Assembly: GCF_028640845.1 (NCBI RefSeq)
Contig: NC_080542.1
Coordinates: 15,021,901-15,085,900 of the forward strand
Length of the DNA: 64,000 nucleotides
Reading direction: 5' to 3'
Source of the DNA: Ahaetulla prasina
Taxonomy: Eukaryota > Chordata > Lepidosauria > Squamata > Colubridae
A model generated the notes under the pieces. The model had not been told where the DNA came from, did no database searches, and was given only the letters and a program-made list of their open reading frames with translations. Both the position numbers and the translations under genes were made by a program. Position 1 is the first letter of the stretch. Each line of letters starts with the position of its first letter. Below, in pieces: positions 20,564-31,422 of the stretch.

Positions 20564-23500
20564 GTAAGTATTTTAAAAGTATATGAGTCGTATTTTACTC
20601 TCACCTACATTCTCACCCTCATCTCCATCACCACCTAAAGGTTCTTTTTTTTTTCTTTCTCTTTACATTTCTGCTCAAATTAAAATGCTCACCATACAGC
20701 CCATTGAAATTGTCCTTAGTCATGTATAAATTCCAGGGTTAAAAGACACTTAGCCTGCACTAATACTGCAGTCATAAATGAGGAAAGAACGTACAATGGC
20801 TTTTTCATTCATCTATTTATTTTTATCCTATTTATTATTTATAAAAATCATTCAAGGGGAAAAACATATCCAATTCACCTTGTTCCTGTTATTTTCCCAA
20901 TAACAACAACTCTGTGAGGTGAGTTGGGATGAAAGAGAATGACTGGCTGAAGTCACCCAAAAGGTGAGACTTGAACTCATAGTCTCCCACTTTTTATCCT
21001 AAACCAAACCGGCTCAGATTGACTGTCTTCTAGAAGAACATTTTTAAGAAGAAAAGAAATATGCGTACAAATGTTGTCTCAGTTCAATCTTGGCTACCCA
21101 TTCCCAGTATTAGTGCTTCCCAAGCAATACAACCTAGGGCTATTATTTGCTGAGGACCACATTACATATATCAAGAGCAAATAATAAGCATAACATTTTG
21201 GATGTATATGAATGTATATAACAATTAAAATGTGATTCTGAAGCAGAAACGAATTGACATAATTTATAACTCTCACTGAAGGTTCCTCACTCATAATTAC
21301 CAGCACACTTTGGCTCTGGCATTTGCTGTTAATGAGATCAATGAACATGCTGGAATCTTACCCAACATTACCCTTGGTTTCCACATTGCTACTGACAATC
21401 ATGAGGAAACTACCACTTATCAATTAGCAATGGAATTTCTATCTACAAAAGATAAATTTATCCCCAACTACAAATGTAATGACCAGACCCACACGATAGC
21501 TGTCATTGGAGGACCCCGTTCTAGGACCTGTCTGAACATGGCAACCAGCCTGTGTAACTACAAATTTCCCCAGGTGAGACACAAATATGGAGCAAGATGT
21601 TAAATTCCCTTGCTCTTGAATGATTTCAGGTATGAGATCTTCATGATAACTCTCTTTAGAAAGATCCCAGAAGCCTGAAACACTGAGACAAGAATGGGTC
21701 AAATTTATGAAAAGGAAATCATCAAAATTTCTATATTATTTTGCTCAATGAGTAGCCCTATGTTAAGCTCTAAAACTGTTTGCTAAAACTGTAGCATTGT
21801 TTTCTTTTCTGTATTGCACTCAAGCACAGAAATTTTGATTAAACAAACACATGAGCACTGCACAATGTTCTTTTGAACAATTCCTTTTTTGCTTTTATTG
21901 ATTTCTTACTCCCATTTAGATCACATATGGATCAGCTCCATTGATGAATGATGAAATAGCAGCACTGTTTGTCAAATGGATGTTCCCCTTTGAGGAGCAC
22001 CAGTTTAATGGAATACTACATTTACTGTTGCATTTTGGATGGACCTGGGTTGGGAAAGTTTGCTTTGTTGAGGAAGAAAAAGAGAGATTCATTCAAAATA
22101 GCCTTTCCATGTTTACAGAGAGAGGAATCTGCTTTGACTTTATAGACAGTATCCCACAAATAATGTATGGTAATTTAGCTGCTGAAATGGTGGAGGAGGC
22201 AGATAAATTACACAAAGTCATCATGAGGAGTACAGTCGTTGCAGTGATCTTGAATGCTGAAATCACAGGCTTGGTGACTTTGAGACTTATGATCTATGTT
22301 TTAGATTCTGATGATATACCAAAACAAAGAAAAGCCAAAATCTGGATCATGACAGCCCAGATGGAATTCACCTCTATTCAGATTCAAAGACAGTTGCCCA
22401 TTGCTTTTCTCCATGGTGCTCTTTCTTTTGCAATTCACTCAAAGGAACTGACAGGGTTCCAAGAATTTATACAGAAGAGAAACCCAAACTTAGAAAATGA
22501 AGATGGCTTTATTAGAGACTTTTGGAAAGATGCATTTGAATGTTCCTTTTCCACTGCTATTACAGATGGGAACGCTGACAGGACCTGCACTGGGGAAGAG
22601 AAGCTGGAATCTCTTTCTCAATCTATATTTGAAGTGAGCACAACTGGCCACAGCTACAGCATCTACAATGCAGTCTATGTTATGGCACATGCTCTGAGGC
22701 AATTATATTCCTCCCAGTTCAAATATGGGGAAAGAATTAATGAGAGGAGATGGAAGTTTTTTCTTCAGTCACCATGGCAGGTAATATTGGCTAATGAAAC
22801 CTTCTGAAAGGTAATCAATCAGGTGATATGCTTAGTGCAACAAATATAAATTGGGGAAAGGTTGCCTCTTTTAAGTTTGGTTGAAATGGTTTGTGTGGAT
22901 GTACGTATTTAATGCATGATATTTGCCAGGTTGACATGTAAAACTTTCAAATGTACTTGATAGCAGCATTATTTCTCACTGTCTTAATTTCAGAGAGACT
23001 AAGATACAGAGGGAACAAATTTTCTAGGCAGTTATAGATGAACCCATGCACTTTTATGCCTAGAGAAATGTAAATTAAATCTCCAGATTCAGTTTAGGAC
23101 TGTCCTGATGTTTAGTACAATCTCTTAGCTACCATGATCTCCCAGGTGTCCATAAAAGTTTTAATACTTTTCCAACTTCAATTCCCCCGTCATAATATTC
23201 TCACCATAAGGCAAATTGAAAGAGAGAGAAAAAGCAAATTTTGGGAAAATGAGAATATTATTAGTTTCATTGATAGCAAATTTGCCAATGAACCATATGA
23301 AGCAAACATTTTTTTTATTATCTTTTCAAGATTTTGAATCACACTTGGCCGATAAAAAATTCTATTCTATTCTATTCTATTCTATTCTATTCTATTCTAT
23401 TCTATTCTATTCTATTCTATTCTATTCTATTCTATTTTAAAGACCTTTTTTATTTGGAAGAAATGGCCTAGAGTTTTCTCTGTTGAAGTTTTTAATCTTA

Positions 23501-26500
23501 TCTACATTTTATGGAAGCAAAGTGAATTTCTAATTCCTAGATTGTTCAATTTACAGTGTGCTCTATCAGATTTCTCTTTCCCCAATTTTGTTATAGAGTT
23601 AAGTAAATAAAGTTAGGCACTAAGGTAGAAAATGCGTGTGGTAAAGAACATATTTCTCTGCTCATTTTAAATGGAGTATAATGATGAAAATATAAATTTC
23701 CATTGACCTTAAGTCAATTTGAAAGGGTAAAAAATTTGAGATTTCCTAATCATTTCAAAGAATTCGATTAACACACATTCTCTCTCTCTCCCTCGATCTC
23801 TCTCTCCCCCTTCTCCCTCCCTCCCTCCCTCCCTCCCTCCCTCCCTCCCTCCCCCCTTCCTTCCTTCCTTCCTTCTTTCCTTCCTTCCTTTTCTTTCTTT
23901 CCTTTACAGCTCCATCATTTTTTGCAGCAGATCTCTTTTAATAACACTGCCGGGGAACATATTTCTTTTGGCTCCAATGGAAAATTAGTAACTGGATTTG
24001 ATGTTTACAACTGGGTGACATTCCCAAATAAGTCATTTCTAAGAGCTAAAATCGGAAAAATTGAACCTATGGCTTACCCAGACAATCTTCTCACCATTTC
24101 CACCAAGGACATTATTTGGCCCAACATGTTTAATCAGGTGTGACATATTTTTTTCACTATTATGAAATCATTTATATAGACAAATGTTTATGTTTGTGAG
24201 ATTAAGTTAATTTCAACCAGGTGTGTTCAATTTTCACTTTTTATTAAATCTTTCGCTACTAACCAGTGTATGTACTTTTTTTCCTTTTGTGCAATGTGAA
24301 CATAAATATGGAAGTGTGCATAATAATAATGTATTTGGAAGGAAAATGAGAATATAGCTAAAAATGCTGTATTAATACTCACACTAACTGCTTATTATAC
24401 TGTATAAATCAGAGCATAGTTCTTAGCTTCTGATACTTCTAAACTGTCTTTATGTGTAGTTTGCTCCATATCAGGCATATACAAATAGGACAAGCTTAAT
24501 GAAAATGAGCTCTAATTACTGTATAAAGTTGGCACCTCTGCCAACATTTTCATGGATTCTACATATGAACTGTACCAAGTACAGAAAGAGCTCAAAGAAG
24601 ACTAGGAATCCAACACAAAATTGAAATCTTAAGGAATCTGTGCTCTAAAATTTCCAGAATTAAAAGCTCTCCACAATACCTTCTGGTACTGATTTCCTCA
24701 GAACAAATCTTAAGATTATTATATTGGGCACAATCATACAACTATTCTAATAGGTATGAGCTATGAGTAGTTGAGAGGTTCAGAGGGGAATTTAAACCAG
24801 AGAGAAATTTGAAAAACCAAATTTTGGATTCAACATGAAGAGTTTGAGTATGTCTAACCGATGAAAAAAACAATCCCCCAAAATAAATTTGTCATGTAGC
24901 AGAATTCTGATTTAATTTGTCCAACAGACATTGCCTCTTTCCATCTGTAACAAGAAATGTCCTCTTGGCCATAGCAAGATAAAAGTGGAAGGGAAATTAT
25001 CCTGCTGCTATGACTGCAGACGGTGTCTGGAATGGAAGATAGCTGACCAAAGGGGTAAGCAAAGGAACATACTGAGATATCAATGTTTAAATAAATATAA
25101 ATGGCTCTGAATTTTCAATTAATGATGCAATGCCTCAAAATGTTGCAGTGCCTGAACATGCTAAGATTATATAATTTAGTAATGAAAAATTTGGACAAAT
25201 TACTGGGGCTTCCAGAGAAGAAATGGCGGACAGAAGAAAAGCAGAGCTGCCAGAATAAAGAGCTAGGCAAGTAAACCTTTTCAAAAAATTCCTCTCCAGA
25301 CAATAAGAGGACAGTAAGAGAGCTCCAGATTTATGGTCCTGGTGACAAGACCACAAGAGCAGTCTTCAGAAGGTTTAGAGCTCTGGAAGGCGGGGGAATT
25401 GCTATCTTGTTCAAACCATACTCAGCATTTTAAAAGGGGCAGTATATTCGCAGACTTCCTTTTTAATCACTTTTGGAAATTTCTTGTTAACTGCTTTTAT
25501 GCAGCTACTTTCTTAAGCCTGGGAGTTTCATTACAAGCTTTGTGGGGTGACCAATTTCCTATCAAGTGCCAGACCAATCTTCATCCTACCCCAATGGTTG
25601 GGAGAAGAGCCAGATCCCACAAATGCACTGGTTGATACAGGGCTTTAAACATAAACAACCAGCAGCTTGAGTTGAATGTTGAAATGACTGGGATCAGTGT
25701 AGTTCACACAGAAGTAATATAACTCAGCCGAACCGTAGAGTGTCCAGAAATGCTTTGCTCCTGTAGTCTGGACCACTTGTCCAGTTTTTGATGGTTTTCA
25801 AGGGCAGCCTCAATGCAGTAATCCATATGGGAGATGTGATGGGAAGAAGGATTGACTCAGGCGTGAAATCTGAACTGGTTTGCTACCGGTTTGCTGGCCG
25901 CGCGCTGTGGACACACATGTGCAGTACATGCCAAAAGAGAAAGTAAGTAGAACAGTGAGGGGGAATCAGCACAGCTGATTGTCGGAAATACTGGCTCAGA
26001 GGAACTGGTTGCTTTTTTTAACTACTGGTTAGACTGAACTGGTAGCTAAATACCAGTTTGACTGAACCAGTAGCTTTTTTCACTGTTGGTTCAGCCAAAC
26101 CGGTAGCTAACTACCGGTTTTCCTGAACCAGTTGCTTTTTTTTTTACTACCGGTTTGCCTCAGGAAGGTCCCGTAGGAGATGTTTGCGACACAAATAATA
26201 TTGTCCCAGATTCAGGATATTATTACTACCGTTATATACTTTATTCATTAAACATGAGACTCAGTCAACTGAACATTCAAAAATGCATCACAAATACCAT
26301 CATCATCAACATCATCATCATCATCAAAAACAATAATAATATTATTAGGTAAAAGTAAAGGTTCACCTCGCACATACATGCTCGTCATGGCTGACTCTAG
26401 GGGGCGGTGCTCATCTCTGTTTCAAAGCTGAAGAGCCAGCGCTGTCCAAAGACGTCTCTGTGGTCATGTGGCCTGCATGACTCAACGCCAAAGGCACATA

Positions 26501-28278
26501 GAACGCTATTACCTTCCCACCAAAGGTGGTCCCTATTTTTTCTACTTGCATTTTTACGTGCAAGTAAATAATATTATTATGGTATCACAAAATCATTGAC
26601 TGGCACTAATGGTTGATATGGGTTGTTGCTAGCATCCTAGGTACGAGCCAAGAATCTTCTTAAAATATACTTAAAATATGTTCTGAGTAGCGCAGGTTTT
26701 TGCAGTTCTGCTGCTGTTATTGCAGGAAGCTGCAAATTCTTGATGTATTTTATAAAATTCTTGGACATGGTACCAAGTGCCCCGATGACAATGGGTATCA
26801 CTGTTACTCTTACTATTTTTGTTGTTGTAGTAGTAGTAGTAGTGACTTCCTCCTGTCTCTTAAGATCAATCATTCTGTCTGTTACATGAAGTAATTAACA
26901 TTAGAGGTAGATGTAAAGCTCAGCGCTTACTGAAAGTGGGCACTACAGCAGATTGTACAGATTGTATTATATATTACATACAATATATATAAAATTATAT
27001 ATAAAAGAGCCGAGGTGGCACAATAGTTAGAGTGCAGTACTGCAGGCTACTTCAGCTGACTAGTTGACTGCTAGTTTCAGTTCAGCAGATTTAATCTCAC
27101 CGGCTCAAGGTTGACTCAGCTTTCCATCCTTCCGTGGTGGGTAAAATGAGGAGCCAGATTTTTGGGGGCAATATGCTTAATCTGTAAACCTGTTAGAGAG
27201 GGCTGTAAAGCACTGTGAAGTGGTATATAAGTCGAAGTGCTATTGCTATTACATTAAGGGGAAAAAAACCCTTATATCCATGTAATTAAATTGGCTTGGT
27301 ATATCTAGTGTGTGGTTAATGATTAATGCTTAAAAGCAATAATGTTTTATGACTTGTTTTGTTTTTATTTCTTTTTCCCTAGACTTGGATGATTGTTGCT
27401 CATGTCCAGAAAATCAATATCCAAACAAAAAACAGGATAGTTGTTTTCCTAAAAGGATAACTTACTTGTCTTATCAAGATCCTTTGGGTGGTTCTTTGGC
27501 AATAATTGCAGTCTTCTTTTCTGTCATGTCAATTTTGGTGCTGGGGATCTTTATTAAAAACCAGGATACTCCCATTGTCAAAGCCAACAACAGAAACCTC
27601 ACCTATATTCTTCTCATTGCTCTCTTGCTCTCCTTCCTTTGCACTCTGCTCTTCATTGGGCAACCTGACCAAGTGAAATGTCTCATGCGACAAACTGCAT
27701 TTGGCATCACTTTCTCTATAGCCCTTTCTTGTATTTTGGGTAAAACAACCATTGTTGTTCTTGCTTTCATGGCCACCAAGCCAGGTTCGAAAATCAGGAA
27801 ATGGGTGGGGAAAGAGCTGGCTATCTCTATTGTCCTATCTTGCTCCCTGATACAATTCTGCATTTGCATGTTATGGCTCGCAATTTCTCCTCCCTTCCCA
27901 GATTCTGACTTGCATTCCATGGCTGAAGAAATTGTCCTGCAATGTAATGAAGGTTCAACCACTATGTTTTATACTCTGCTTGGCTTTATGGGGTTCTTGA
28001 CTGTTGTCAGCTTTAAAGTGGCTTTCCTAGCTAGGAATTTACCAGACAGCTTCAATGAAGCCAAATTTATCACCTTCAGTATGTTGGTGTTTTGCAGTGT
28101 TTGGGTGTCATTTGTTCCCACCTATCTCAGTACCAAGGGAAAATATGTGGTGGTTGTGGAGATCTTCTCCATTTTGGCTTCAGCAGCTGGATTACTGGGT
28201 TGCATCTTTTCCCCTAAATGCTATATCATTACTTTGAGGCCTGATCTGAATATAAAAAAGCAACTAACAAAGAAATAA
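20325..28278 (+). CDS. Vomeronasal type-2 receptor, gene C (complete, six exons)
   Basis: V2R class C GPCR of 880 aa. Exons 20325-20563, 21282-21573, 21920-22780, 23910-24137, 24928-25054 and 27383-28278 join in phase with GT-AG sites and no stops. Signal peptide residues ~1-24, flytrap domain to ~540, cysteine-rich linker ~541-605, seven membrane spans to ~865. The exon-1 ATG is the first in-frame Met and matches that of gene A. The linker is unusual: the normally conserved CPEG and DQM read CLEW and DQR, and there is an extra Cys (DDCCSCPE). It has the same orientation as gene B 2.2 kb upstream and may be the source of gene A. Plausibly functional; substituted linker residues are the main caution. 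Confidence 0.92.
21282..21573 (+). CDS. V2R gene C exon 2
   Basis: 292 bp. [60 protein letters not shown]. Acceptor TGAAG, donor GTGAGA. Confidence 0.92.
21920..22780 (+). CDS. V2R gene C exon 3
   Basis: 287 codons after [125 protein letters not shown], ending SPWQ before GTAATA. Confidence 0.93.
23334..23436 (+). repeat. CR1-seeded (ATTCT)n pentanucleotide array
   Basis: Only about 25 bp of CR1 3' end (ATCACACTTGGCCGATAAAA) precede about 15 ATTCT units. In intron 3 of gene C. Confidence 0.85.
23437..23760. other. Intron 3 segment conserved in other V2R remnants
   Basis: Non-coding, but matched in reverse complement by 52200-52540 and more weakly by 7290-7520. These matches identify those regions as V2R intron-3 relics. 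Confidence 0.65.
23781..23899 (+). repeat. Polypyrimidine microsatellite abutting exon 4 acceptor
   Basis: (CT)n, (CCCT)n and (CTTC)n runs end ~10 bp before the CAG acceptor of exon 4, so the array serves as, or directly extends, the polypyrimidine tract. Confidence 0.85.
23910..24137 (+). CDS. V2R gene C exon 4
   Basis: 76 codons: [55 protein letters not shown]. Acceptor TTTACAG, donor GTGTGA. Confidence 0.92.
24138..24927. other. Intron 4 of gene C, no feature seen
   Basis: AT-rich; no coding signal or repeat that I can name. Confidence 0.5.
24928..25054 (+). CDS. V2R gene C exon 5 (atypical linker)
   Basis: 127 bp, open. [17 protein letters not shown], then [17 protein letters not shown]: all six cysteines are kept, but CPEG has become CLEW and DQM has become DQR. 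Donor GTAAGC. Confidence 0.9.
25380..25840 (-). mobile_element. Old degenerate L2-like 3' region
   Basis: Contains decayed versions of the L2 C-terminal antisense blocks, e.g. TTCAAGGGCAGCC and TGCAGTAATCCA, as at 480-540. Heavily diverged. In intron 5 of gene C. Confidence 0.5.
25860..26165. repeat. ACCGGT-family repeat, internally reiterated
   Basis: Begins CAGGCGTGAAATCTGAACTG and contains four serial variants of CTACTGGTT...AACCGGTAGCT in alternating orientation. Ends are not clean, so no target duplication can be called. Confidence 0.5.
26347..26570 (-). mobile_element. Sauria SINE 3' part
   Basis: Minus-strand BovB-like tail and core (reverse complement of GGGAACC...CCACCTTTGGTGGGAAGGTA); head missing. 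Confidence 0.8.
26580..26890 (-). mobile_element. Non-LTR retrotransposon C-terminal scrap (R4/Dong-like?)
   Basis: A minus-strand frame reads [37 protein letters not shown] and ILRRFL, a C-terminal motif I associate with R2/R4-type LINEs. Clade assignment is tentative. Confidence 0.4.
27008..27256 (+). mobile_element. tRNA-headed SINE, second subfamily
   Basis: GAGCCGAGGTGGCACAATAG head, GGCTCAAGGTTGACTCAGC core, tail TATATAAGTCGAAGTGCTAT. Ends ~125 bp before exon 6 of gene C. Relatives: 43290-43525 and scraps at 51556-51625 and 54905-55055. Confidence 0.7.
27383..28278 (+). CDS. V2R gene C exon 6 (7TM domain)
   Basis: [20 protein letters not shown], then seven spans with [89 protein letters not shown] and [13 protein letters not shown] at 28276-28278. 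Confidence 0.95.
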
Positions 28279-28284
28279 AATTGA

Positions 28285-28360
28285 ATTTTACCTAACAACT
28301 TGAATGAAGCTCAGTCTCCATCTTTTCACATTTTGGCAGTGTTTGGGTCTCCTCCTTGCA
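28285..28360 (+). pseudogene. TM6-like V2R relic in the 3' flank of gene C
   Basis: Just after the stop codon, TTTACCTAACAACTTGAATG continues as AAGCTC...CAGTGTTTGGGT, resembling the exon 6 coding stretch for [11 protein letters not shown]...FCSVWV. Comparable relics follow the stops of genes B (~18127-18190) and D (~49197-49260). Decayed and not translated. Confidence 0.5.
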
Positions 28361-28374
28361 TCATATTGGAACAC

Positions 28375-29090
28375 CAAGTTAATATACATAACGGTTATAG
28401 ATGGCATTTAGATCCTAAGAAACTATTGTGTATGTATCCAGATATGCAAGCAAAATGTTGGAGATGTAATTGTGATGATGCTATATATTTCCATATTTGG
28501 TGGACTTGTAAGAATATTAAGGCTTTTTGGATAAAAATTTGGTGGATTTTACAAAATGCTTTGAAAAAGAAGATAAAGTTCCTGCCACAATTTTTTCTGC
28601 TGGGAATTATTACAGACTCTACAGTAATTGAGACTAAACTGATTTTAAATCTAAAACAGCAGCAAGATTACTGATAGGACAGTATTGGAAGAAAAAAGAA
28701 GTACCCACAATAGAAGAATGGATATTGAAAGTTGCCAATTTGGCTGAGATGACAACAATCTCAGCTTTTTTGAAAGACAATACACAAGAAAGATATTTAA
28801 ACGAATGGGGAAAAAATGGAATGACTATATTCAAAACAGATATCAGACTAAGAGTTATCAGGCTGCCTCTGAATGATTAGGATGTATTATTTCTGATTGT
28901 TTTGGGGAGGTTAGGATTTGATGAGAATTGTAGGAGTATAATTGAGTTAGGAGAAATTTTTTTTAGCATATGCTTGTTTTATTTTTAACTATACCTTGTG
29001 TTTGTTCCGGGAAGTCGGGGGGGAGGGGGGAGGGGGGAAAAGGTGGGGCAAACTTTGTAAAACTTTTTCAATATATATATATATATATAT
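28375..29090 (+). mobile_element. L1-type LINE 3' fragment
   Basis: Frame GYRWHLDPKKLLCMYPDMQA followed by C-W-R-C-N-C-x(5)-Y-F-H-I-W-W, typical of the L1 ORF2 C-terminus, then decayed 3' sequence ending near a short (AT)n. Confidence 0.75.
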
Positions 29091-29094
29091 AAAT

Positions 29095-29215
29095 GTAGGT
29101 CTTTGGTTATTTGGGTTTTCTCCCACGTAAAATTGGAAGTGTCTTGGCGACGTTTTGACGAAGTCTCATTCGTCATCTTCAGGCTTCAGGTTCGTGCTTC
29201 TGGGAGCAAATTTGC
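29095..29215 (-). mobile_element. Penelope-like element scrap (?)
   Basis: Contains the interrupted palindrome GACGAAGTCTCATTCGTC beside GGCGACGTTTTGACG and TCTTCAGGCTTCAGG, a recurrent terminal motif I associate with Penelope-like elements. Family assignment is tentative. Confidence 0.35.
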
Positions 29216-29307
29216 ACGATCCGGTTAAAGCAGGCTGAATTTCATCACTGGTCTGGAAGCTGGAAAACCATGCGTTCTAATCAACTCTTAGGTATGAAAG
29301 CCTAGGT

Positions 29308-29664
29308 GATGTGCAAAAGAGACTCTACATACTGTAGCAACCGGTTCACCCAACACCGGAAATTTGAGAGCACATGCGCGCATGCTCGCTTTACTTGTGC
29401 GCATGCCATCCACGCATGTGTGCAGCATCACAAAAGACAGCAATTTGCTCGTGCACGCCATCTGCATATGCGTGTGATGTCAAACAACACGGCAATTCAC
29501 TCATGCACACCGTCTGTACATGGATGCAGTGTCAAAACACAGTGATATAGGGCAGGATTGTGGGCCCACCCACGGATTGTCACTACTGGTTCACCCGAAC
29601 TGGTCCAAACTGGCTGACTACCACCTCTGGTGATGTGAAGAAGAGTCTCTCTTATATGCCGTAA
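29308..29664. repeat. ACCGGT-family repeat with duplicated 31-bp flank
   Basis: 29339-29631 holds an ACCGGT-type repeat (CAACCGGTTCACCCAAC...CCACCTCTG). It is bracketed by two diverged copies of a ~31-bp stretch starting GTGATGTG (29308 and 29632), longer than a hAT target duplication. Confidence 0.5.
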
Positions 29665-29667
29665 AAC

Positions 29668-30000
29668 AGGGATGAAATCCAGCAGGTTCTGATAGGTTCT
29701 GGAGAACCGGTAGCGGAAATTTTGAGCAGTTCTGAGAACCAGAAGCGGAAATTTTGAGTAGTTTGGAGAACCGGTAAATACCACCTTTGGCTGGCCCCAA
29801 AGTGGGGTGGGAATGAAGATTTTGCAATATCCTTCCCCCAGAAGTAGGACGGGAATGGAGATTTTGTAGTATCCTTCCCCTGGAGAGGGGCAGGAATGGA
29901 GATTTTGCTTCCCCTGCCATGCCCACCAAGCCACGCCCACCAAGCCACACCATGCCTTCCAAACCACAGTAGAAATTTTGAGTAGTTCAGAGAACTGGCA
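29668..30000. mobile_element. hAT-like MITE (ACCGGT family), truncated
   Basis: Starts CAGGGATGAAATCCAGCAGG and includes the GGTTCTGGAGAACCGGTAGC and CCACCAAGCCAC blocks. Its right end fuses with a second partial copy at ~29965. Confidence 0.65.
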
Positions 30001-30234
30001 AATACCTATGCCTATGCTGGATACAGGGTGCCCGCCTTGGCTCCACTGGGGTTTTTCCCCCCCACAGCAGATGGGTAACCTCACCCCTGATCCTGAAAGG
30101 AGTCGAAGGTGACATTTGGGATGGACCCTTTTTGGAGTCCACCCCTGGATGAAGGGTGGAGGAGCCTGATGGTGTCTTGAGAGGTCCAATCCCCAAGAGA
30201 GGCTGGAGATGGATGGGGGGGGCACTCAGCCAGG

Positions 30235-30475
30235 GGTGAAATCCAGCAGGTTCTGACAGGTTCTGAAGAACCGGTAGTGGAAATTTTGAGTAGTTTGGAG
30301 AACCGGCAAATACCACCTCTGGCAGGCCCCAGAGTGGGGTGGGAATGAGATTTTGCAATATCTTTCCGCTGGAGTGGGGTGGCATTGGGGATTTTGCAAT
30401 ATCCTTCCCCTGCCATGCCCACCAAGCCACGCCCATTAAGCCACACCATGCCCATCAAGTCATTCACCATTGCCT
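30235..30475. mobile_element. hAT-like MITE (ACCGGT family), right end missing
   Basis: Starts CAGGGGTGAAATCCAGCAGG; runs through the CCATGCCCACCAAGCCAC block without a terminal inverted repeat. Confidence 0.65.
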
Positions 30476-30727
30476 TAAAGATTAAAAAAAAACCATAAAG
30501 AGCAAATCATAAAAAAAATATTGGGAAAGGAGAGCCAACCTTTTACTTCTTTTACTTCTTTTACTTCTTTTACTTTTTTTTCACTTACAATATTAGAATG
30601 GCACCAAAAAAGCATCAAAAACAGAAGAAAAAAGAATAGGTTCATTACAGCAGACTACAGAAAGAGGAATTATGCCAGAGGTGTTGCAGAAAATGGTGGA
30701 GGATTTGAGAAAGAAATTGTCTGATCA

Positions 30728-30992
30728 ATCAGTCTGTGGCTCAGACTGCTAATGCAGTCTGTTATTAACAGCAGCTGCCTGCAATTACTGCAGGTTCTAG
30801 TCCCACCAGGCCCAAGGTTGACTCAGCCTTCCATCCTTTATAAGGTAGGTAAAATGAGGACCCAGATTGTTGGGGGCAATAAGTTGACTTTGTATATAAA
30901 TATACAAATAGAATGAAGACTATTGCTAACATAGTGTAAGCCGCCCTGAGTCTTCGGAGAAGGGTGGGATATAAATGCAAATTTAAAAATGA
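30728..30992 (+). mobile_element. tRNA-headed SINE with L2-like 3' end
   Basis: Near-identical to the 15880 copy; ends GCCGCCCTGAGTCTTCGGAG and an A-rich tail. Confidence 0.78.
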
Positions 30993-31060
30993 ATTAATTA
31001 AGAACTCCGCAGAACTCCACACTGTTAAGACTGAGTTGTGATCTACATGAGGCATTGCGA

Positions 31061-31314
31061 CAGTAGTGAAATTCATTTTTTTTATTACTGGTTCTATGGG
31101 TGTGGTTTGGTGGGCGTGGTGTGGCTTGGTGGGCATGGCACAGTAAGGAAAATCTCCGTCCCCACACCACTCCAGGGGAAGGATACTGCAAAATCTCCAT
31201 TTCCACCTCACTTTGGTGCCAGCCAGAGGTGGTATTTTCTGGTTCTCCAAACTACTCAAAATTTCCACTACCAGTTCTCCAGAACCTGTCAGAACCTACT
31301 GAATTTCACCCCTG
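31061..31314. mobile_element. hAT-like MITE (ACCGGT family)
   Basis: Terminal inverted repeats CAGTAGTGAAATTCA and TGAATTTCACCCCTG. Flanks CATTGCGA and CATTAGGA match 6 of 8. Inserted in the opposite orientation to the 12618 copy. Confidence 0.75.
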
Positions 31315-31422
31315 CATTAGGAGAAACCAAAACTTCTTCAATGGATATTGTTAGGATATTGGAAGTCTATTCTGCAGCATTACTAATGCCTTTCCAAAAA
31401 TAGGCATAGACAGCATTAAAGA

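Larger units (their letters stand above)
19236..21890 (+). repeat. Inverted segmental duplication, plus arm
   Basis: Counterpart of 6015-1768. Carries the DNA-element right half, 5' flank, exon 1, intron 1, exon 2 and most of intron 2 of gene C. It lacks the MITE and L2 insertions of the minus arm and holds the undamaged DNA element, so it is the likelier ancestral state. Confidence 0.85.

Noticed and set aside
28300..28674. 124-codon frame after gene C
   Set aside because: A chance fusion of the post-stop TM6-like relic with L1 ORF2 sequence.
29497..30470. Long minus-strand frames (up to 242 codons)
   Set aside because: They cross several MITE boundaries, occur in overlapping frames with repeated segments, and match no family.
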